This document shows positions 54,101 through 62,939 of a stretch of 64,000 nt of DNA, piece by piece; the stretch's first letter is position 1, and each line of letters begins with the position of its first letter. This DNA is from Flavilitoribacter nigricans DSM 23189 = NBRC 102662. GTDB lineage: Bacteria; Bacteroidota; Bacteroidia; Chitinophagales; Saprospiraceae. Both the position numbers and the translations under genes were made by a program. The DNA lies in NCBI RefSeq assembly GCF_002646595.1, contig NZ_PDUD01000029.1:1-64000 (forward strand), given 5' to 3'. The notes beneath the pieces are model-generated. The model worked only from the letters and a program-made list of their open reading frames with translations, searched no databases and had not been told where the DNA came from.

Positions 54101-56117
54101 TCCTCCCTTCGGGGTTATGGGTGTCCACACGAAAAGCTACCGGGAATTTACGCACGACGACAGCAACTTTCTGCTTTCGGTCTCCAATCTGCTGTCTACC
54201 GCTCTACGCACCAAGGATACCCAGGATAAACTAAAAGTCAGCCAGGAACGACTGGCCATGGCCCGGGAAGCGGCCAAGATCGGTATCCACGATCACGACA
54301 TTGCTACCAACACGGTCATGTGGGATAATCTGATCCGCGAGATCTGGGGTGTATCGCCGAAAGTTGAGACCATTACCTTCGACATATTTAGGAATGGACT
54401 GCATCCCGATGACATATTACCAACCCTTCAGGCCATCGAAGCGGCCCAGAACGGTGTCAATGGAGGAGAACTTCGCATCCAATACCGGGTAATTAATAGA
54501 AGCGAAGAAAAAATAAAATGGGTAGAAGCCACCGCCAAAACGATCTTTCAAAACGGAAAGGCCGTCCGCATGGTAGGTACGGTACAGGATATCACCGACC
54601 GGATCGAAGCCCAGCAACGACTGGCCTTCAGTGAGCAGAAACTAAGGATGGCCCTGCAGACCAACCGCTTCGGGTCTTTTGAATTCTATATCCAGCGAGA
54701 ACAGACCGAATGGGACGATCTCCTGAAAGAGGTCTGGGGACTTACCCCGGGAGAATCCCCTACCCAGAAGGTCTTTTGGGAAGGGATCCATCCTGAGGAT
54801 AAGGAGCAGGTAAGAATAAACCTGAACGAGGCTATTGATCCGAAAGGTGACGGATATTACCACGTCGTCTATCGTGTTATCAACCGGCAGAACAACAATT
54901 TGAGTTGGGTAGAAGCCAGCGGCCAGACCGTATTTCAGAGAAATGAGGCCGTTAAGATGGTCGGCATGATCATCGATATCACCGAACGTAAGCAGCTGGA
55001 ACAGTCCCTGCAGAAAGCCATCCATGAATTGCAGGAAACGGACCTGAAAAAGAATAACTTTTTAGCTATTTTAGGACACGAATTGCGCAATCCGCTCACC
55101 GCGCTGAAAGCAGCGTTAGAGATCCTGAAAGAAGGCCCGGAAAGAGCCGAAAAGATCTTTCCGATCATGGAAAGAAGTCTCGGTTCCATGGCCAAGCTGC
55201 TCGACGATCTGCTGGATCTCAACCGGGTTTCCCAGAACGAGATCAGACTGGACCTGCAAATGGTGGATCTCCAGGAAATTCTGGAATACGCCGTATCGAT
55301 CACGCAGAATCTGCTGCAGGATAAAGGTCAGTCCATAGAGGTGGAAATTGAAAACGGGATTACGACCAAGGGAGATCCGACCCGGCTGGAGCAGGTTTTC
55401 AGCAATTTGCTGATCAATGCCTCCAAATATACGCCCGACGGCGGGCTCATTCAACTGGCCGCAAAAATTCAAAACGGTCAGATCCGGGTACAGATCCGGG
55501 ACAATGGTGTCGGGATCGCTCCCGATATACTGGAAAAAATATTCGATCCGTTCTTCCAGGTAAAACAGGAAGGAAAAGCGATCACCGGCCTGGGGATCGG
55601 CCTGGCCCTTTCCCGCAAGCTGGTAGAACTACACGGAGGCATAATCACGGCGGAAAGTGCCGGAACCGATCAGGGCGCTACCTTTACCGTCATCCTGCCG
55701 GCTCACCGGCAGCTGGTGGAAATATCTACAGAGGAGACTTCAAATAACCCTCAGGTTAAAGCAGGCCTTAAGGTATTGTTGATCGAAGACAACGAAGATC
55801 TTTCTTTTATGATGCCACTGCTTATGAAGCCATTAAATTGTGCAATTGAAACGGCCAGAACCGGAAAAGAAGGTATTACACTGGCTGAATCCTTTCAGCC
55901 GGAAGCCATGCTGGTGGACCTTGGATTACCGGATATCAACGGTTATCTGGTTGCCAGTCAGTTACGGGAGCAGGGCTATTCCGGGAAATTGATCGCGCTA
56001 TCCGGTTACAGCCATAAGGAGGCCCGCGACAAATCCAAGGAAGCCGGCTTTGATCATCATTTGGCAAAACCCGCCGACCTGTGGGAAATTGCCGCCATTT
56101 TAGCCGAAATTGATTAG
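51183..56117 (+). CDS. CheB-CheR-PAS-GAF-histidine kinase-receiver fusion
   Basis: A 1644-residue soluble signalling protein. CheB methylesterase (about 8-190): S16 in GIGASAGG, H43 in VQHLDP, D135 in SGSDG. CheR methyltransferase (about 215-480): NVTDFFRDP, AGCASGEEAYS, FATDINEHA and CCRNLLIYF. A long coiled coil (about 645-735, LEQELSETKEELQ and repeats of EELxxxxEEL) leads to a PAS domain, a GAF domain (about 865-1015), two PAS/PAC units and a kinase core with H1299 in LGHELRNPL and an ATPase (DNGVGIAPDI, GLGIGLALS). A C-terminal receiver has D1579 in MLVDLGLPD. Such fusions probably link methylation-like control to phosphorylation; the signal is unknown. A stand-alone receiver follows. 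Confidence 0.93.
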   Translation: MNQNKDHFLIVGIGASAGGLAVLKKLVKALPEHPGMGFVIVQHLDPNHKSLLVELLAKESPLPVKEAEDNEPIHPDHIYVIPPNTYLELHRGIIKVSNPQVARGQRKAIDHFFRSLARDRGSSCAGIVLSGSGSDGTAGLREIKAAGGLTLAQDPEEAEHDSMPRSAIQANVIDEVIEVTAIPDKLKQFKEHPVIFEKQKKTTRSKNGENLSEISAILKTHEDFNLKQYKPSTVLRRIARRMSLTNVEEYEEYLEILRTHSEERKNLTKDLLINVTDFFRDPAAFEVLDSKVIPDILKKLNPDQDIRVWIAGCASGEEAYSVAILLLEAVEQMNLTNEIKIFATDINEHAIKIARKGVYPESITGEVPKKLLDKYFIKQSKSPGQYRIRGGVRDVISFALQNVATDPPFHHMHLICCRNLLIYFRKEIQEKVMSSFYFALNDGFYLFLGSSETTGKRTELFKTIAKKWRIYQKTPVSDDKQVMLHHLQTRNTPSYSRKSDNMSGSEDNRKSLTRSDLLRRSLLETFLPPGVIVDREGNIQYNHGNWKDYLSIPSGEPRNEITQLVLPALRSRIRSALYKIKKTNEPLNFRCVLPKEETGNETRTVQVELSPIHNPALSDEYMIGIIFREGRELEEDEKVLLTKDDENKANQSLEQELSETKEELQNTIEELETSTEELKASHEEALSTNEELQSANEELEASAEEMRSLNEELSTVNAQLKDKIDQLQNANDDVENFFASTNLPTIFLDPDLTIQRYTNAAEQLLKMGPRDIGRPINSIGRELVDENLMEECQKVLLNFQPIRREKRSYDGRWYIRQITPYRTEDRRIEGVVLVFQDVTEIKELSKRAEERENQQAVVAKLGMIALSGAQPEELIHQAVRQVAHTLKADFCKILKYRAESSDFLLLAGIGWDNGLVGNAVIPAAQDSQAGYTMISQEPIIVHNLSKEKRFTGPALLQNHQVVSGISCLINHSDPPFGVMGVHTKSYREFTHDDSNFLLSVSNLLSTALRTKDTQDKLKVSQERLAMAREAAKIGIHDHDIATNTVMWDNLIREIWGVSPKVETITFDIFRNGLHPDDILPTLQAIEAAQNGVNGGELRIQYRVINRSEEKIKWVEATAKTIFQNGKAVRMVGTVQDITDRIEAQQRLAFSEQKLRMALQTNRFGSFEFYIQREQTEWDDLLKEVWGLTPGESPTQKVFWEGIHPEDKEQVRINLNEAIDPKGDGYYHVVYRVINRQNNNLSWVEASGQTVFQRNEAVKMVGMIIDITERKQLEQSLQKAIHELQETDLKKNNFLAILGHELRNPLTALKAALEILKEGPERAEKIFPIMERSLGSMAKLLDDLLDLNRVSQNEIRLDLQMVDLQEILEYAVSITQNLLQDKGQSIEVEIENGITTKGDPTRLEQVFSNLLINASKYTPDGGLIQLAAKIQNGQIRVQIRDNGVGIAPDILEKIFDPFFQVKQEGKAITGLGIGLALSRKLVELHGGIITAESAGTDQGATFTVILPAHRQLVEISTEETSNNPQVKAGLKVLLIEDNEDLSFMMPLLMKPLNCAIETARTGKEGITLAESFQPEAMLVDLGLPDINGYLVASQLREQGYSGKLIALSGYSHKEARDKSKEAGFDHHLAKPADLWEIAAILAEID

Positions 56118-56143
56118 TGAACTATTTTGAAAAAAATTTACTC

Positions 56144-56521
56144 ATGAGTAAAAAACAGGTGCTCATTTGTGATGATAATCAGGACTTACTGCAAATTTTG
56201 AGCATGGGCTTGAATCAGCTGCCCCAGGTCCAGGTGGTATCGCTTTCCAACGGAAAGGGGATCATGAAATACCTCGATCAAACGCATAACATACCCGATC
56301 TGCTGATTGTAGACCTCATGCTGCCGGACCTGGAAGGAGATGATGTCATCGTCTTACTCCGCAAGAAGGAGAAATTTGCACAACTCCCGATCATATTGAT
56401 GTCCGGAGTGATCTACAATATCGAGAACCGGGCCAAAGCGGTAGGCGCCAATGACTTTCTGCTCAAACCTTTTTCCATAAAGGACCTGAAAGAAAAAGTC
56501 GCTAATTATCTGACTGATTAA
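56144..56521 (+). CDS. Stand-alone response-regulator receiver
   Basis: A 125-residue receiver with the acid pair in VLICDDNQD, phosphoacceptor D57 in LLIVDLMLPD, the Thr/Ser region ILMSGV and the Lys in LLKPFS. It has no output domain. The ATG at 56144 was chosen by the receiver fold; a GTG upstream overlaps the previous stop. It lies 26 bases after the large hybrid kinase and is its likely phosphate acceptor. Confidence 0.92.
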   Translation: MSKKQVLICDDNQDLLQILSMGLNQLPQVQVVSLSNGKGIMKYLDQTHNIPDLLIVDLMLPDLEGDDVIVLLRKKEKFAQLPIILMSGVIYNIENRAKAVGANDFLLKPFSIKDLKEKVANYLTD

Positions 56522-56635
56522 TGGATCAGCCGGCGAGGTCGGTCGGATGGGAAGATCCTGTACCGGCCGGAACCCGATAGACTGCTCACCCTAAATAATA
56601 CTGCACCGAATTCCCATACGACTAACACCTCCAAC

Positions 56636-57115
56636 ATGCTTGATCAGATCCTGTTGCTGGGCGATCCCCGGCTCTACGAAAAATGCGAACCGGTCCGCGC
56701 CGAAGAAGTTGCCGATCTACAACCCACGGTAGATAAAATGGCCGCCTGCATTCTCGCTTTTCGGGAAAAATACGGGGCAGGACGTGCTATCGCTGCGCCC
56801 CAGATCGGCGTTATGAAGCGGCTGGTGGTGATGAATGTTGACCGGCCGGTTGCCTTTTACAATCCGGAACTGGTAGCCACCAGTGATGAAATGATGGAAC
56901 TCTGGGACGATTGCATGAGCTTCCCCAATCTCCTGGTCCGTCTGCAACGCCATCGCCGCTGTACCATGCGTTTCCGTGACGCCGCCTGGGAGGAACAGAC
57001 CTGGGAACTGGAAGACGACCTCTCCGAATTGATGCAACACGAGCTGGATCACCTGGACGGTATCCTGGCCACTATGCGGGCCGAGAACGAGCGGGCCCTG
57101 CGCTGGCGATCGTAA
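56636..57115 (+). CDS. Divergent peptide deformylase
   Basis: A 159-residue metal-dependent hydrolase of the peptide deformylase fold. The metal ligands are kept: C93, H135 and H139, with catalytic E136 in QHELDH. Motif 1 is GRAIAAPQIG in place of the usual GxGLAAPQ, and motif 2 is DDCMS in place of EGCLS. It may be a second, altered deformylase rather than the housekeeping copy that removes formyl groups from new proteins. It has no ribosomal partner gene next to it; usually def stands beside fmt. A terminator at 57143-57170 follows. Confidence 0.8.
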   Translation: MLDQILLLGDPRLYEKCEPVRAEEVADLQPTVDKMAACILAFREKYGAGRAIAAPQIGVMKRLVVMNVDRPVAFYNPELVATSDEMMELWDDCMSFPNLLVRLQRHRRCTMRFRDAAWEEQTWELEDDLSELMQHELDHLDGILATMRAENERALRWRS

Positions 57116-57142
57116 AGCGCCCGCCTATGCGCAAAAAAAATA

Positions 57143-57170
57143 AGGCATCCTACCCGGAGGTAAGATGCCT
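57143..57170. terminator. Bidirectional terminator
   Basis: Arms 57143-57154 (AGGCATCCTACC) and 57159-57170 pair over 12 bases with one mismatch and a 4-base loop, with an A-run on the left side. It separates the convergent deformylase and FMN-protein genes. Confidence 0.8.
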
Positions 57171-57202
57171 ATTCTCATATTCATCGATCTAAATTCTTAT
57201 GG

Positions 57203-57709
57203 TCAAAGCTTGAGTTTGCCTTCTACACTATCGTCCATGGTCTTGCCGGTGACCATGGAAGCCATCATTTTGGCAAAGGCAACCATTTTGCCGTTTTTGG
57301 TATCCCAGTAAAAACCCTCGCTCGGGCGAAACCGGATCAGGCTCAGGTTGGGGTCGGTCGGTCCTTCCGGAAACCAGACCTTCGCAAAGGAGGTCCAGAG
57401 TTCTTCCGCCTTTTGGCGATCGTTCAAAACCTCGGCTTTTCCGTAGATGCTCAGGTAATCCTGACTGCCGGTATCGCTGTACAGTACCTGTACGCGGGGA
57501 TCCCGCTTGACATATTTATTGCGGTCACTGTCTTTGGTGCTGAAAAACCAGATGGTCCCGTCATCATCCACCGCCTGGGTGGACATCGGTGTAGCGTCAA
57601 AAGGTTGTTCGTCTAAATTGCAGCAAAAAAGAACGATGTTGCCGTCTCCGGTCATTTCCCGGATCTTTTCTACCGCATCACTATTGAATAAAGGTTTGAT
57701 CTCTCCCAT
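57203..57709 (-). CDS. Pyridoxamine-phosphate-oxidase-fold stress protein
   Basis: A 168-residue FMN-binding split-barrel protein of the general stress protein 26 type. It has the usual [65 protein letters not shown] and the closing [10 protein letters not shown]. These proteins bind flavin and are linked to stress; no reaction is proven for the subgroup. It is divergent from rpsP, and the promoter of rpsP lies between them. Confidence 0.88.
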   Translation of the reverse strand: MGEIKPLFNSDAVEKIREMTGDGNIVLFCCNLDEQPFDATPMSTQAVDDDGTIWFFSTKDSDRNKYVKRDPRVQVLYSDTGSQDYLSIYGKAEVLNDRQKAEELWTSFAKVWFPEGPTDPNLSLIRFRPSEGFYWDTKNGKMVAFAKMMASMVTGKTMDDSVEGKLKL

Positions 57710-57822
57710 TTGGTTTTACATTTTTATTCTCAAACTGCCGAAAAAAACCAAATGTTCGGTGGAAGGAAAAGATTTCGGGAGATCGTCCGAACTGACTTAT
57801 TATATTTGTTTTCGCCAAACTA

Positions 57823-57852
57823 TTGGCAGTATTGTAAAAATAGCTATCTTTG
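57823..57852 (+). promoter_or_regulatory. Promoter of rpsP
   Basis: TTGG at 57823-57826 and TATCTTTG at 57845-57852, 18 bases apart, match the Bacteroidota -33/-7 pattern. A further TATATTTG lies upstream at 57801-57808. The leader of about 65 bases can form a small CCCG/CGGG hairpin. Confidence 0.7.
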
Positions 57853-57923
57853 CGCCTCGAAAAGCCCGCCGTCCCTTGATGGGAGTACGCGGGTATGGTT
57901 TAACCAATAAGAATTTATATTCG

Positions 57924-58544
57924 ATGCCTGTAAAAATGAGATTACAGCGGAAAGGCCGCAAAAAACGTCCTTTCTACCACATTGTTGTTGCTGATGCCAG
58001 AGCCCCACGCGATGGCCGCTTCATTGAAAAACTGGGTGTTTACAACCCGATGACCGTTCCGGCAACTATCGAGCTGGACCGCGAAAAAGCATACGACTGG
58101 CTGACCAAAGGTGCTCAACCCACCGATACGGTTCGCGCTATCCTGCGCTTCAAAGGCGTATTGTACAAGAAGCACCTGATGCGCGGTGTGAAGAAAGGCG
58201 CCATGACGGCCGAAGAAGCTGAAACGAAATTCGGAGAATGGGTAGAAGCTAAAGAATCTAAAGTTGCGGCGCGTAAAGCCAAAGCAGTAGAGGAAAAAGC
58301 TGAATTCTACGCCAAGCTCTCCGGTACTCCTCCGGTAATTAAAGAGGAAGTCGAAGAGATCCCACCGGTGGAAGTGGATTCCGAAGAAGAAGGCGCCAGC
58401 GCCGAAGTTACGGAAGAAACCGCCGAAGCTACTGCCGAAGCACCCGCTGAAACTGCTGAAGAGACGACCGAAGCAACGGAAGAAACTCCAGCGGAAGAAC
58501 CGGCTGCCGAAGCTGCGGAAGAAGCCTCCGAGGAAGAAAAGTAA
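57924..58544 (+). CDS. rpsP: Ribosomal protein S16 with long acidic tail
   Basis: A 206-residue form of S16 of the small ribosomal subunit. Residues 1-85 are the S16 fold ([34 protein letters not shown] is the family opening). About 120 residues follow, first a basic helix ([20 protein letters not shown]) and then a low-complexity Glu/Ala/Thr tail. Typical S16 is about 80-90 residues, so the tail more than doubles it; tails occur in other Bacteroidota S16. The ATG at 57924 is well supported by the fold. rimM is not next to it. A strong terminator follows. Confidence 0.95.
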   Translation: MPVKMRLQRKGRKKRPFYHIVVADARAPRDGRFIEKLGVYNPMTVPATIELDREKAYDWLTKGAQPTDTVRAILRFKGVLYKKHLMRGVKKGAMTAEEAETKFGEWVEAKESKVAARKAKAVEEKAEFYAKLSGTPPVIKEEVEEIPPVEVDSEEEGASAEVTEETAEATAEAPAETAEETTEATEETPAEEPAAEAAEEASEEEK

Positions 58545-58580
58545 TTACTCGAGACTTATTCGAAGTACAGAAATAAATAC

Positions 58581-58620
58581 TCCCGATTTTCCTTTAACCG
58601 GAAAATCGGGATTTTTTTTT
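58581..58620 (+). terminator. Terminator of rpsP
   Basis: A 12-base perfect stem (TCCCGATTTTCC / GGAAAATCGGGA, 58581-58592 and 58600-58611) with a 7-base loop is followed by nine Ts. Confidence 0.95.
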
Positions 58621-58632
58621 CCGTGCACTTGC

Positions 58633-58660
58633 TTGGCAAATGAATTTCTGCCTATATTTG
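58633..58660 (+). promoter_or_regulatory. Promoter of the 58761 gene
   Basis: TTG at 58633-58635 and TATATTTG at 58653-58660, 17 bases apart, match the Bacteroidota pattern. The start codon is 100 bases downstream, after a hairpin. Confidence 0.55.
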
Positions 58661-58700
58661 TAAGCACAAATTGGCTATACTTTATTCTAAAAATAAATTG

Positions 58701-58740
58701 GTGAACCTGGTAGTGCTTTAAATTGCACTATCAGGTTTAC
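58701..58740 (+). promoter_or_regulatory. Leader hairpin before the 58761 gene
   Basis: GTGAACCTGGTAGTGC (58701-58716) pairs with GCACTATCAGGTTTAC (58725-58740) over 16 bases with two wobbles and an 8-base loop. It lies 20 bases before the start codon, in the mRNA leader, so it may affect translation or stability. Confidence 0.6.
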
Positions 58741-58760
58741 GTTTAAAATGCGGTAATATT

Positions 58761-60158
58761 ATGTACGAATTAGATGCTGATTATCTGGATCAGTTAGAAG
58801 TGATCGCGGGTGAGATCCAGGACTCCGAAGAACTGGCCAGCTACCTGGATGAAGAGGAAGAAGAGCATTATTTGCGACTGAAAGAGATGTTCGAACCGAA
58901 GATCGGCATGGTGTACGATGAAGTGGCAGCTAAAGACCCCCTGCAACTTATCGCGTTGGAAACCGTACTGCTCAACCCCCTGTTTGAAGGACTATACCTG
59001 CCCAAGATCCTGGGCTACTCCGTACAACGCGGTGAGATCAACGATCGCTACAAATACGTGCGACCGCAGGACCACTTCAAAGAAGTGCTGCTGGCGATCT
59101 GCAATTCCGCTAATTTCGATATTCTGAAGAAACGCATCGGCCAGTCTATCCAGATGGGCTTTGCGCTGAGTAGCGATATCTGGGTGACCAACCTGATCAA
59201 CAGTATTTCCAACAAGCGGGTACGTTACTACCTACAGGGACAAAAGCTGGATCGCTACCGTCCGCTGGACGCGCGCCAGGTGGGCTACCATCGCTACCAG
59301 AAACAGTTCAAGAGCGACAACTTCCACTCCACGGAATTCCCGGAGACCATCTCAGAACTGAAAGTACTGTTCTCCCCGCTGAAGAATTTCCTGATCTACC
59401 GCATTGGTTCCCGCTGGGACAACACTTCCCTGATCGAACCGCTGAAGAATTTCCTCGAAAACAAAGCATTCCAGGAAACGGAAGAATACCTGCAGATCGC
59501 TTTTCTGTACGGTTCCTTCTTCGACCTGGACGAAGAGAATAGCAAGCACCTGTCCAAACACCTGAATAAGGTACGGACCGGCCTGACCGAGTTTGACGCC
59601 AAATGGCTGGATTTCATTCTGGAACTGCACAAACGGGAGGATATCGAACTGGATCCCCAGGCCGACCTGCGCATTTCCGCCCTGCTGGACAAAAAAGTGA
59701 AGGACGAGCTGACCGAGTTCTACAACCTCACCGATCTGATCCACAACGAAGGCTATATGAACGAGGAGGTCCAGGATGCCGTGCGCGTTTTTTACAGCCG
59801 CCACCAGGGCCTTTCCGTGATCAACGAATGCGTGCGCGCCGTGATCTACGGTTACTTCGCCCGTCTGATCGGCAATCTGGAAGAAAAATCCTATCCGGAT
59901 TTCTTCGAAGAGACCAAACTCTTCCCCGTGTACATGAGCATTTTCGCCAACCAGAAGTTCAATCAGGACCTGAAGGATCTGTCTATGGCCTACGTGAAAA
60001 AACTGCTCAAGAAATTCACGGATAAGCGCGGTAAGGACTACCAGGATGTGAAAAAATTCGTTTCCACGGCTTTCGTCGACTTCAAATTCCTGAAAGAGAA
60101 GGAGGTGGTCGAACTCTTCAAAACAAGACGCAAACGCAAGAAGAAGCAGGAAGCTTAG
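58761..60158 (+). CDS. Helical cytoplasmic protein, unknown function
   Basis: A 465-residue soluble protein, not recognised. It opens with an acidic segment (ELDADYLDQLEVIAGEIQDSEELASYLDEEEEEHYLRLKEM is charged throughout), is helical along its length, and ends in a very basic run (KTRRKRKKKQEA). The motif-like piece LNPLFEGLYLPKILGYSVQRGE could mark a family. No membrane helix, signal or catalytic signature is visible. It has its own promoter and a leader hairpin, and its product would be strongly charged at both ends, which would fit an RNA- or ribosome-linked protein; that is a guess from the charge and from rpsP upstream. Confidence 0.7.
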   Translation: MYELDADYLDQLEVIAGEIQDSEELASYLDEEEEEHYLRLKEMFEPKIGMVYDEVAAKDPLQLIALETVLLNPLFEGLYLPKILGYSVQRGEINDRYKYVRPQDHFKEVLLAICNSANFDILKKRIGQSIQMGFALSSDIWVTNLINSISNKRVRYYLQGQKLDRYRPLDARQVGYHRYQKQFKSDNFHSTEFPETISELKVLFSPLKNFLIYRIGSRWDNTSLIEPLKNFLENKAFQETEEYLQIAFLYGSFFDLDEENSKHLSKHLNKVRTGLTEFDAKWLDFILELHKREDIELDPQADLRISALLDKKVKDELTEFYNLTDLIHNEGYMNEEVQDAVRVFYSRHQGLSVINECVRAVIYGYFARLIGNLEEKSYPDFFEETKLFPVYMSIFANQKFNQDLKDLSMAYVKKLLKKFTDKRGKDYQDVKKFVSTAFVDFKFLKEKEVVELFKTRRKRKKKQEA

Positions 60159-60183
60159 GAATGAGCTGATGATTAAATGATTT

Positions 60184-60220
60184 GATGATCTGATGATGCA
60201 AAGAACATCATCAGATCATC
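60184..60220. terminator. Terminator between convergent genes
   Basis: A 15-base perfect stem (GATGATCTGATGATG at 60184-60198 and its complement at 60206-60220) inside a tract of GATGAT-like units. It lies between the convergent 58761 gene and the FtsX permease. Confidence 0.8.
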
Positions 60221-60261
60221 TTATAATCAGATAATCGGATCATCAAACGATCAGATCATCA

Positions 60262-62715
60262 CTATTCGCTTCGCAAACTCTTCACCGGATTCGCCAGCGC
60301 AGCTTTCACACTCTGCAGACTCACCGTTAAAAAGGCGATCCCGATGGCAATGATCCCCGCCAGAACGAAGACCCACCACTCGATCGATACCCGGTAGGCA
60401 AAATCCTGCAACCACTCCCGCATCGTCCACCAGGCGAAGGGAGAAGCGATGACAATCGACAGCAGTACCAGTTTCAGGAAATCCCGGGACAGCAATCCGA
60501 TGATACCGCCCGTAGTGGCGCCGAGCACTTTGCGGATCCCGATCTCTTTGGTCCGGGTTTCCACGGTGTAGGCCGCCAGGGCCAGTAGTCCCAGGCAGGC
60601 GATAAAGATCGCCAGCAGGCTGAATACACTGTATACCTGCTGCATATTCTGCTCCTTTTCGTACAACTGCGCCCATTCCTGATCCAGAAATTGGTAGTTG
60701 AACGGCATATCCGGCAGGAATTGTTTCCACAATCCTTCGATACCAGCGATGGTCTGCTGCAGGTCCGTAGCGCCCAGCCTGACCGTAATCAGGGGATCTA
60801 CGCCGGCGGTAAAACTCCGTTGGTTGTGCACCAGGAAAAGGGGTGACACCACATTGTGCAGGGACTGAAAGTGAAAGTCCTTCACCACGCCGATGATCGT
60901 GTAGACCGAGGGCTCGTTCTCATCCGGGTTCAGAAAAGCATCGCTGCTGACGAGGCGGGTGCCGACCGCATCGGTGGTTCCCAATTCCATTTCCCGGACG
61001 GCAGCTTCGTTGACCACTATGGATAGGGTATCCATAAATTCGCGGGAGAAGGTCCGGCCGGCCACCATTTCCATTTCCATACATTCGATGTAGTCCTCGT
61101 CCACAATAAGGCCGCTGCCCGTGGTCGATTCTTCTCCACCAGGCGGGCGGAAAGACATTCCGAAGTACTGTTGCCCCGGTTGGGAACTACAGCCACTGAC
61201 CATCTCTACCCCACTCAGCTTACGCAATTCCTCCTTAAAGGTCTCTTCCTGCTGAGCGGTCAGGCTGCCGGCATTCTGCACGGTCAGCAGCTGGGATTTG
61301 TTAAAGCCCAGCGCTTTGTTCTGAGCGAAGGACATCTGACGGTAGACCATAATGGTACTGATGATCAGAAAGACCGATACGCCGAACTGGAAGACCACCA
61401 GCACCCGTCTCAAACCGGCTCCTTTCTTGGTGGCGTACAAACGCCCCCGCAGTACCTCCATGGGTTTAAAGCGGGAAAGGAAAAAGGCCGGATAGGTACC
61501 CGATAGCAATCCGGTCAATACCGCAATACCCGGGATCAGCAGTAAGTACCGCCAGTCCAGCAGGCTGGAGATCGGCAGATCCTTGCCGGTGAGCGCATTG
61601 AACGGTTGCAGCAGGGCCAGCGCCAGGCCGTAGGCGAGGACGGTGCTCACCAGGCTGTTCAGGAAGGCCTCGGTCAGGAACTGAAAGGTGAGCTGGTGGC
61701 GTCCGGAACCCAGGGTTTTCCGGATCCCCACTTCCCGGGCCCGGCCCGCCGACCGGGCGGTCGACAGGTTCATAAAATTGATGCAGGCGATCAACAGGAT
61801 CAGGCCCGCGATGAGCACAAAGAACTTAATGCGTTCCATACTGCCCGGAGGTTTGATCTCCGCTTCCAGATTGGACGTCAGATAGATATCCGGCAAGGCC
61901 TGCAGGGTGTAGATGTAGCCGTTGCCCTGCTTTTGGTAGGCTTCGTAATTGACGCCAAACTGCTGCATTACCTGGCCGGAAGCGTATTTGGTAACGAGGT
62001 CCGGCAGTTTTGCCTCCACCTGTGCGGGATCGGCATTAGGGGACAGCAACAAATAGGTATAGGCCGAAAAGTTGATGTAATTGGGCTGTTGCAAAAATCC
62101 CAGCGTACTGGAAGAGATCAGCATATTGAAAGCGAGGTGGGTCTGATCGGGCAGATCCGCACACACGCCGGTCACTTCCAGGTCCTGATTGTTCTGGGCG
62201 ATGTCCAGCACTTTACCAATCGGATTTTCGGAACCGAAGAATTTTTCGGCCTGGCTTTCCGTCAGTACTACGGTGTTGGGTTTTACCAGGGCCGTCGATT
62301 CGTCGCCCGCCAGCAGCGGCACATTAAAGAGCTGGAAGAAATTGCTGTCGGCCCACATCAGCTGGTTTTCTTCGAAGGTCTGCGAGCCCTGTTTGATCAC
62401 CATATTGGCACCCTGGAAATAGAACAGCCGGCAAAAATCTTCTACCTCGGGAAATTCGTCCTTGATGGTAGCGCCGTAGGATTGGGGAATAATGGCGTAA
62501 TTTCTCGAACGACCGGGATACTTGCGTTCGAGGGCCATGCGGTAGATGCGATCGCCGTCGTCGTGCCACTTATCGTAGCTCAGTTCATCCTGTACGTAGA
62601 TCAGGATCAGGAGGCAACAGGCGATACCTACGGTAAGCCCCAGCAGATTGATGAAGGTGTAAGACCGATTCTTCCACAAGTGGCGGCTAACGATCTTAAA
62701 ATAGCTTTTCCACAT
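60262..62715 (-). CDS. FtsX-family ABC permease
   Basis: An 817-residue inner-membrane permease of the MacB/FtsX type. It has an N-terminal membrane helix (about 16-37, NLLGLTVGIACCLLILIY), a MacB-like periplasmic domain, and two FtsX units. These are marked by AREVGIRKTLGSGRHQLTFQFLTEA and TKEIGIRKVLGATTGGIIGLLSRDF, each followed by three helices. Such permeases usually work with a separate ATPase; none lies next to it here. The role could be lipoprotein or peptide export. Start at 62715. Confidence 0.9.
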   Translation of the reverse strand: MWKSYFKIVSRHLWKNRSYTFINLLGLTVGIACCLLILIYVQDELSYDKWHDDGDRIYRMALERKYPGRSRNYAIIPQSYGATIKDEFPEVEDFCRLFYFQGANMVIKQGSQTFEENQLMWADSNFFQLFNVPLLAGDESTALVKPNTVVLTESQAEKFFGSENPIGKVLDIAQNNQDLEVTGVCADLPDQTHLAFNMLISSSTLGFLQQPNYINFSAYTYLLLSPNADPAQVEAKLPDLVTKYASGQVMQQFGVNYEAYQKQGNGYIYTLQALPDIYLTSNLEAEIKPPGSMERIKFFVLIAGLILLIACINFMNLSTARSAGRAREVGIRKTLGSGRHQLTFQFLTEAFLNSLVSTVLAYGLALALLQPFNALTGKDLPISSLLDWRYLLLIPGIAVLTGLLSGTYPAFFLSRFKPMEVLRGRLYATKKGAGLRRVLVVFQFGVSVFLIISTIMVYRQMSFAQNKALGFNKSQLLTVQNAGSLTAQQEETFKEELRKLSGVEMVSGCSSQPGQQYFGMSFRPPGGEESTTGSGLIVDEDYIECMEMEMVAGRTFSREFMDTLSIVVNEAAVREMELGTTDAVGTRLVSSDAFLNPDENEPSVYTIIGVVKDFHFQSLHNVVSPLFLVHNQRSFTAGVDPLITVRLGATDLQQTIAGIEGLWKQFLPDMPFNYQFLDQEWAQLYEKEQNMQQVYSVFSLLAIFIACLGLLALAAYTVETRTKEIGIRKVLGATTGGIIGLLSRDFLKLVLLSIVIASPFAWWTMREWLQDFAYRVSIEWWVFVLAGIIAIGIAFLTVSLQSVKAALANPVKSLRSE

Positions 62716-62939
62716 AATTGATTCTTTACAGTCAGGTTAAACAAAAATGGTCTCGTCCATAGGTGAGACGAGGAAAGATGGGAATCCGGTGGCAGTTGGA
62801 ATACTTCTGGAAATAAAAATGGTTACGTTAATTTAGCTTTTTCTGCTGAATAATAAATTATTTTCGGGCATTTTCATCATGACCTTCCTTCCTGACGATC
62901 TTCGGTTTAACGGTTTTTATGACCAACAAGGCGGATACT

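Noticed and set aside
57507-57923. N-terminal extension of rpsP by 139 codons
   Set aside because: It overlaps the divergent FMN-protein gene and the rpsP promoter; S16 starts at MPVKMRL.
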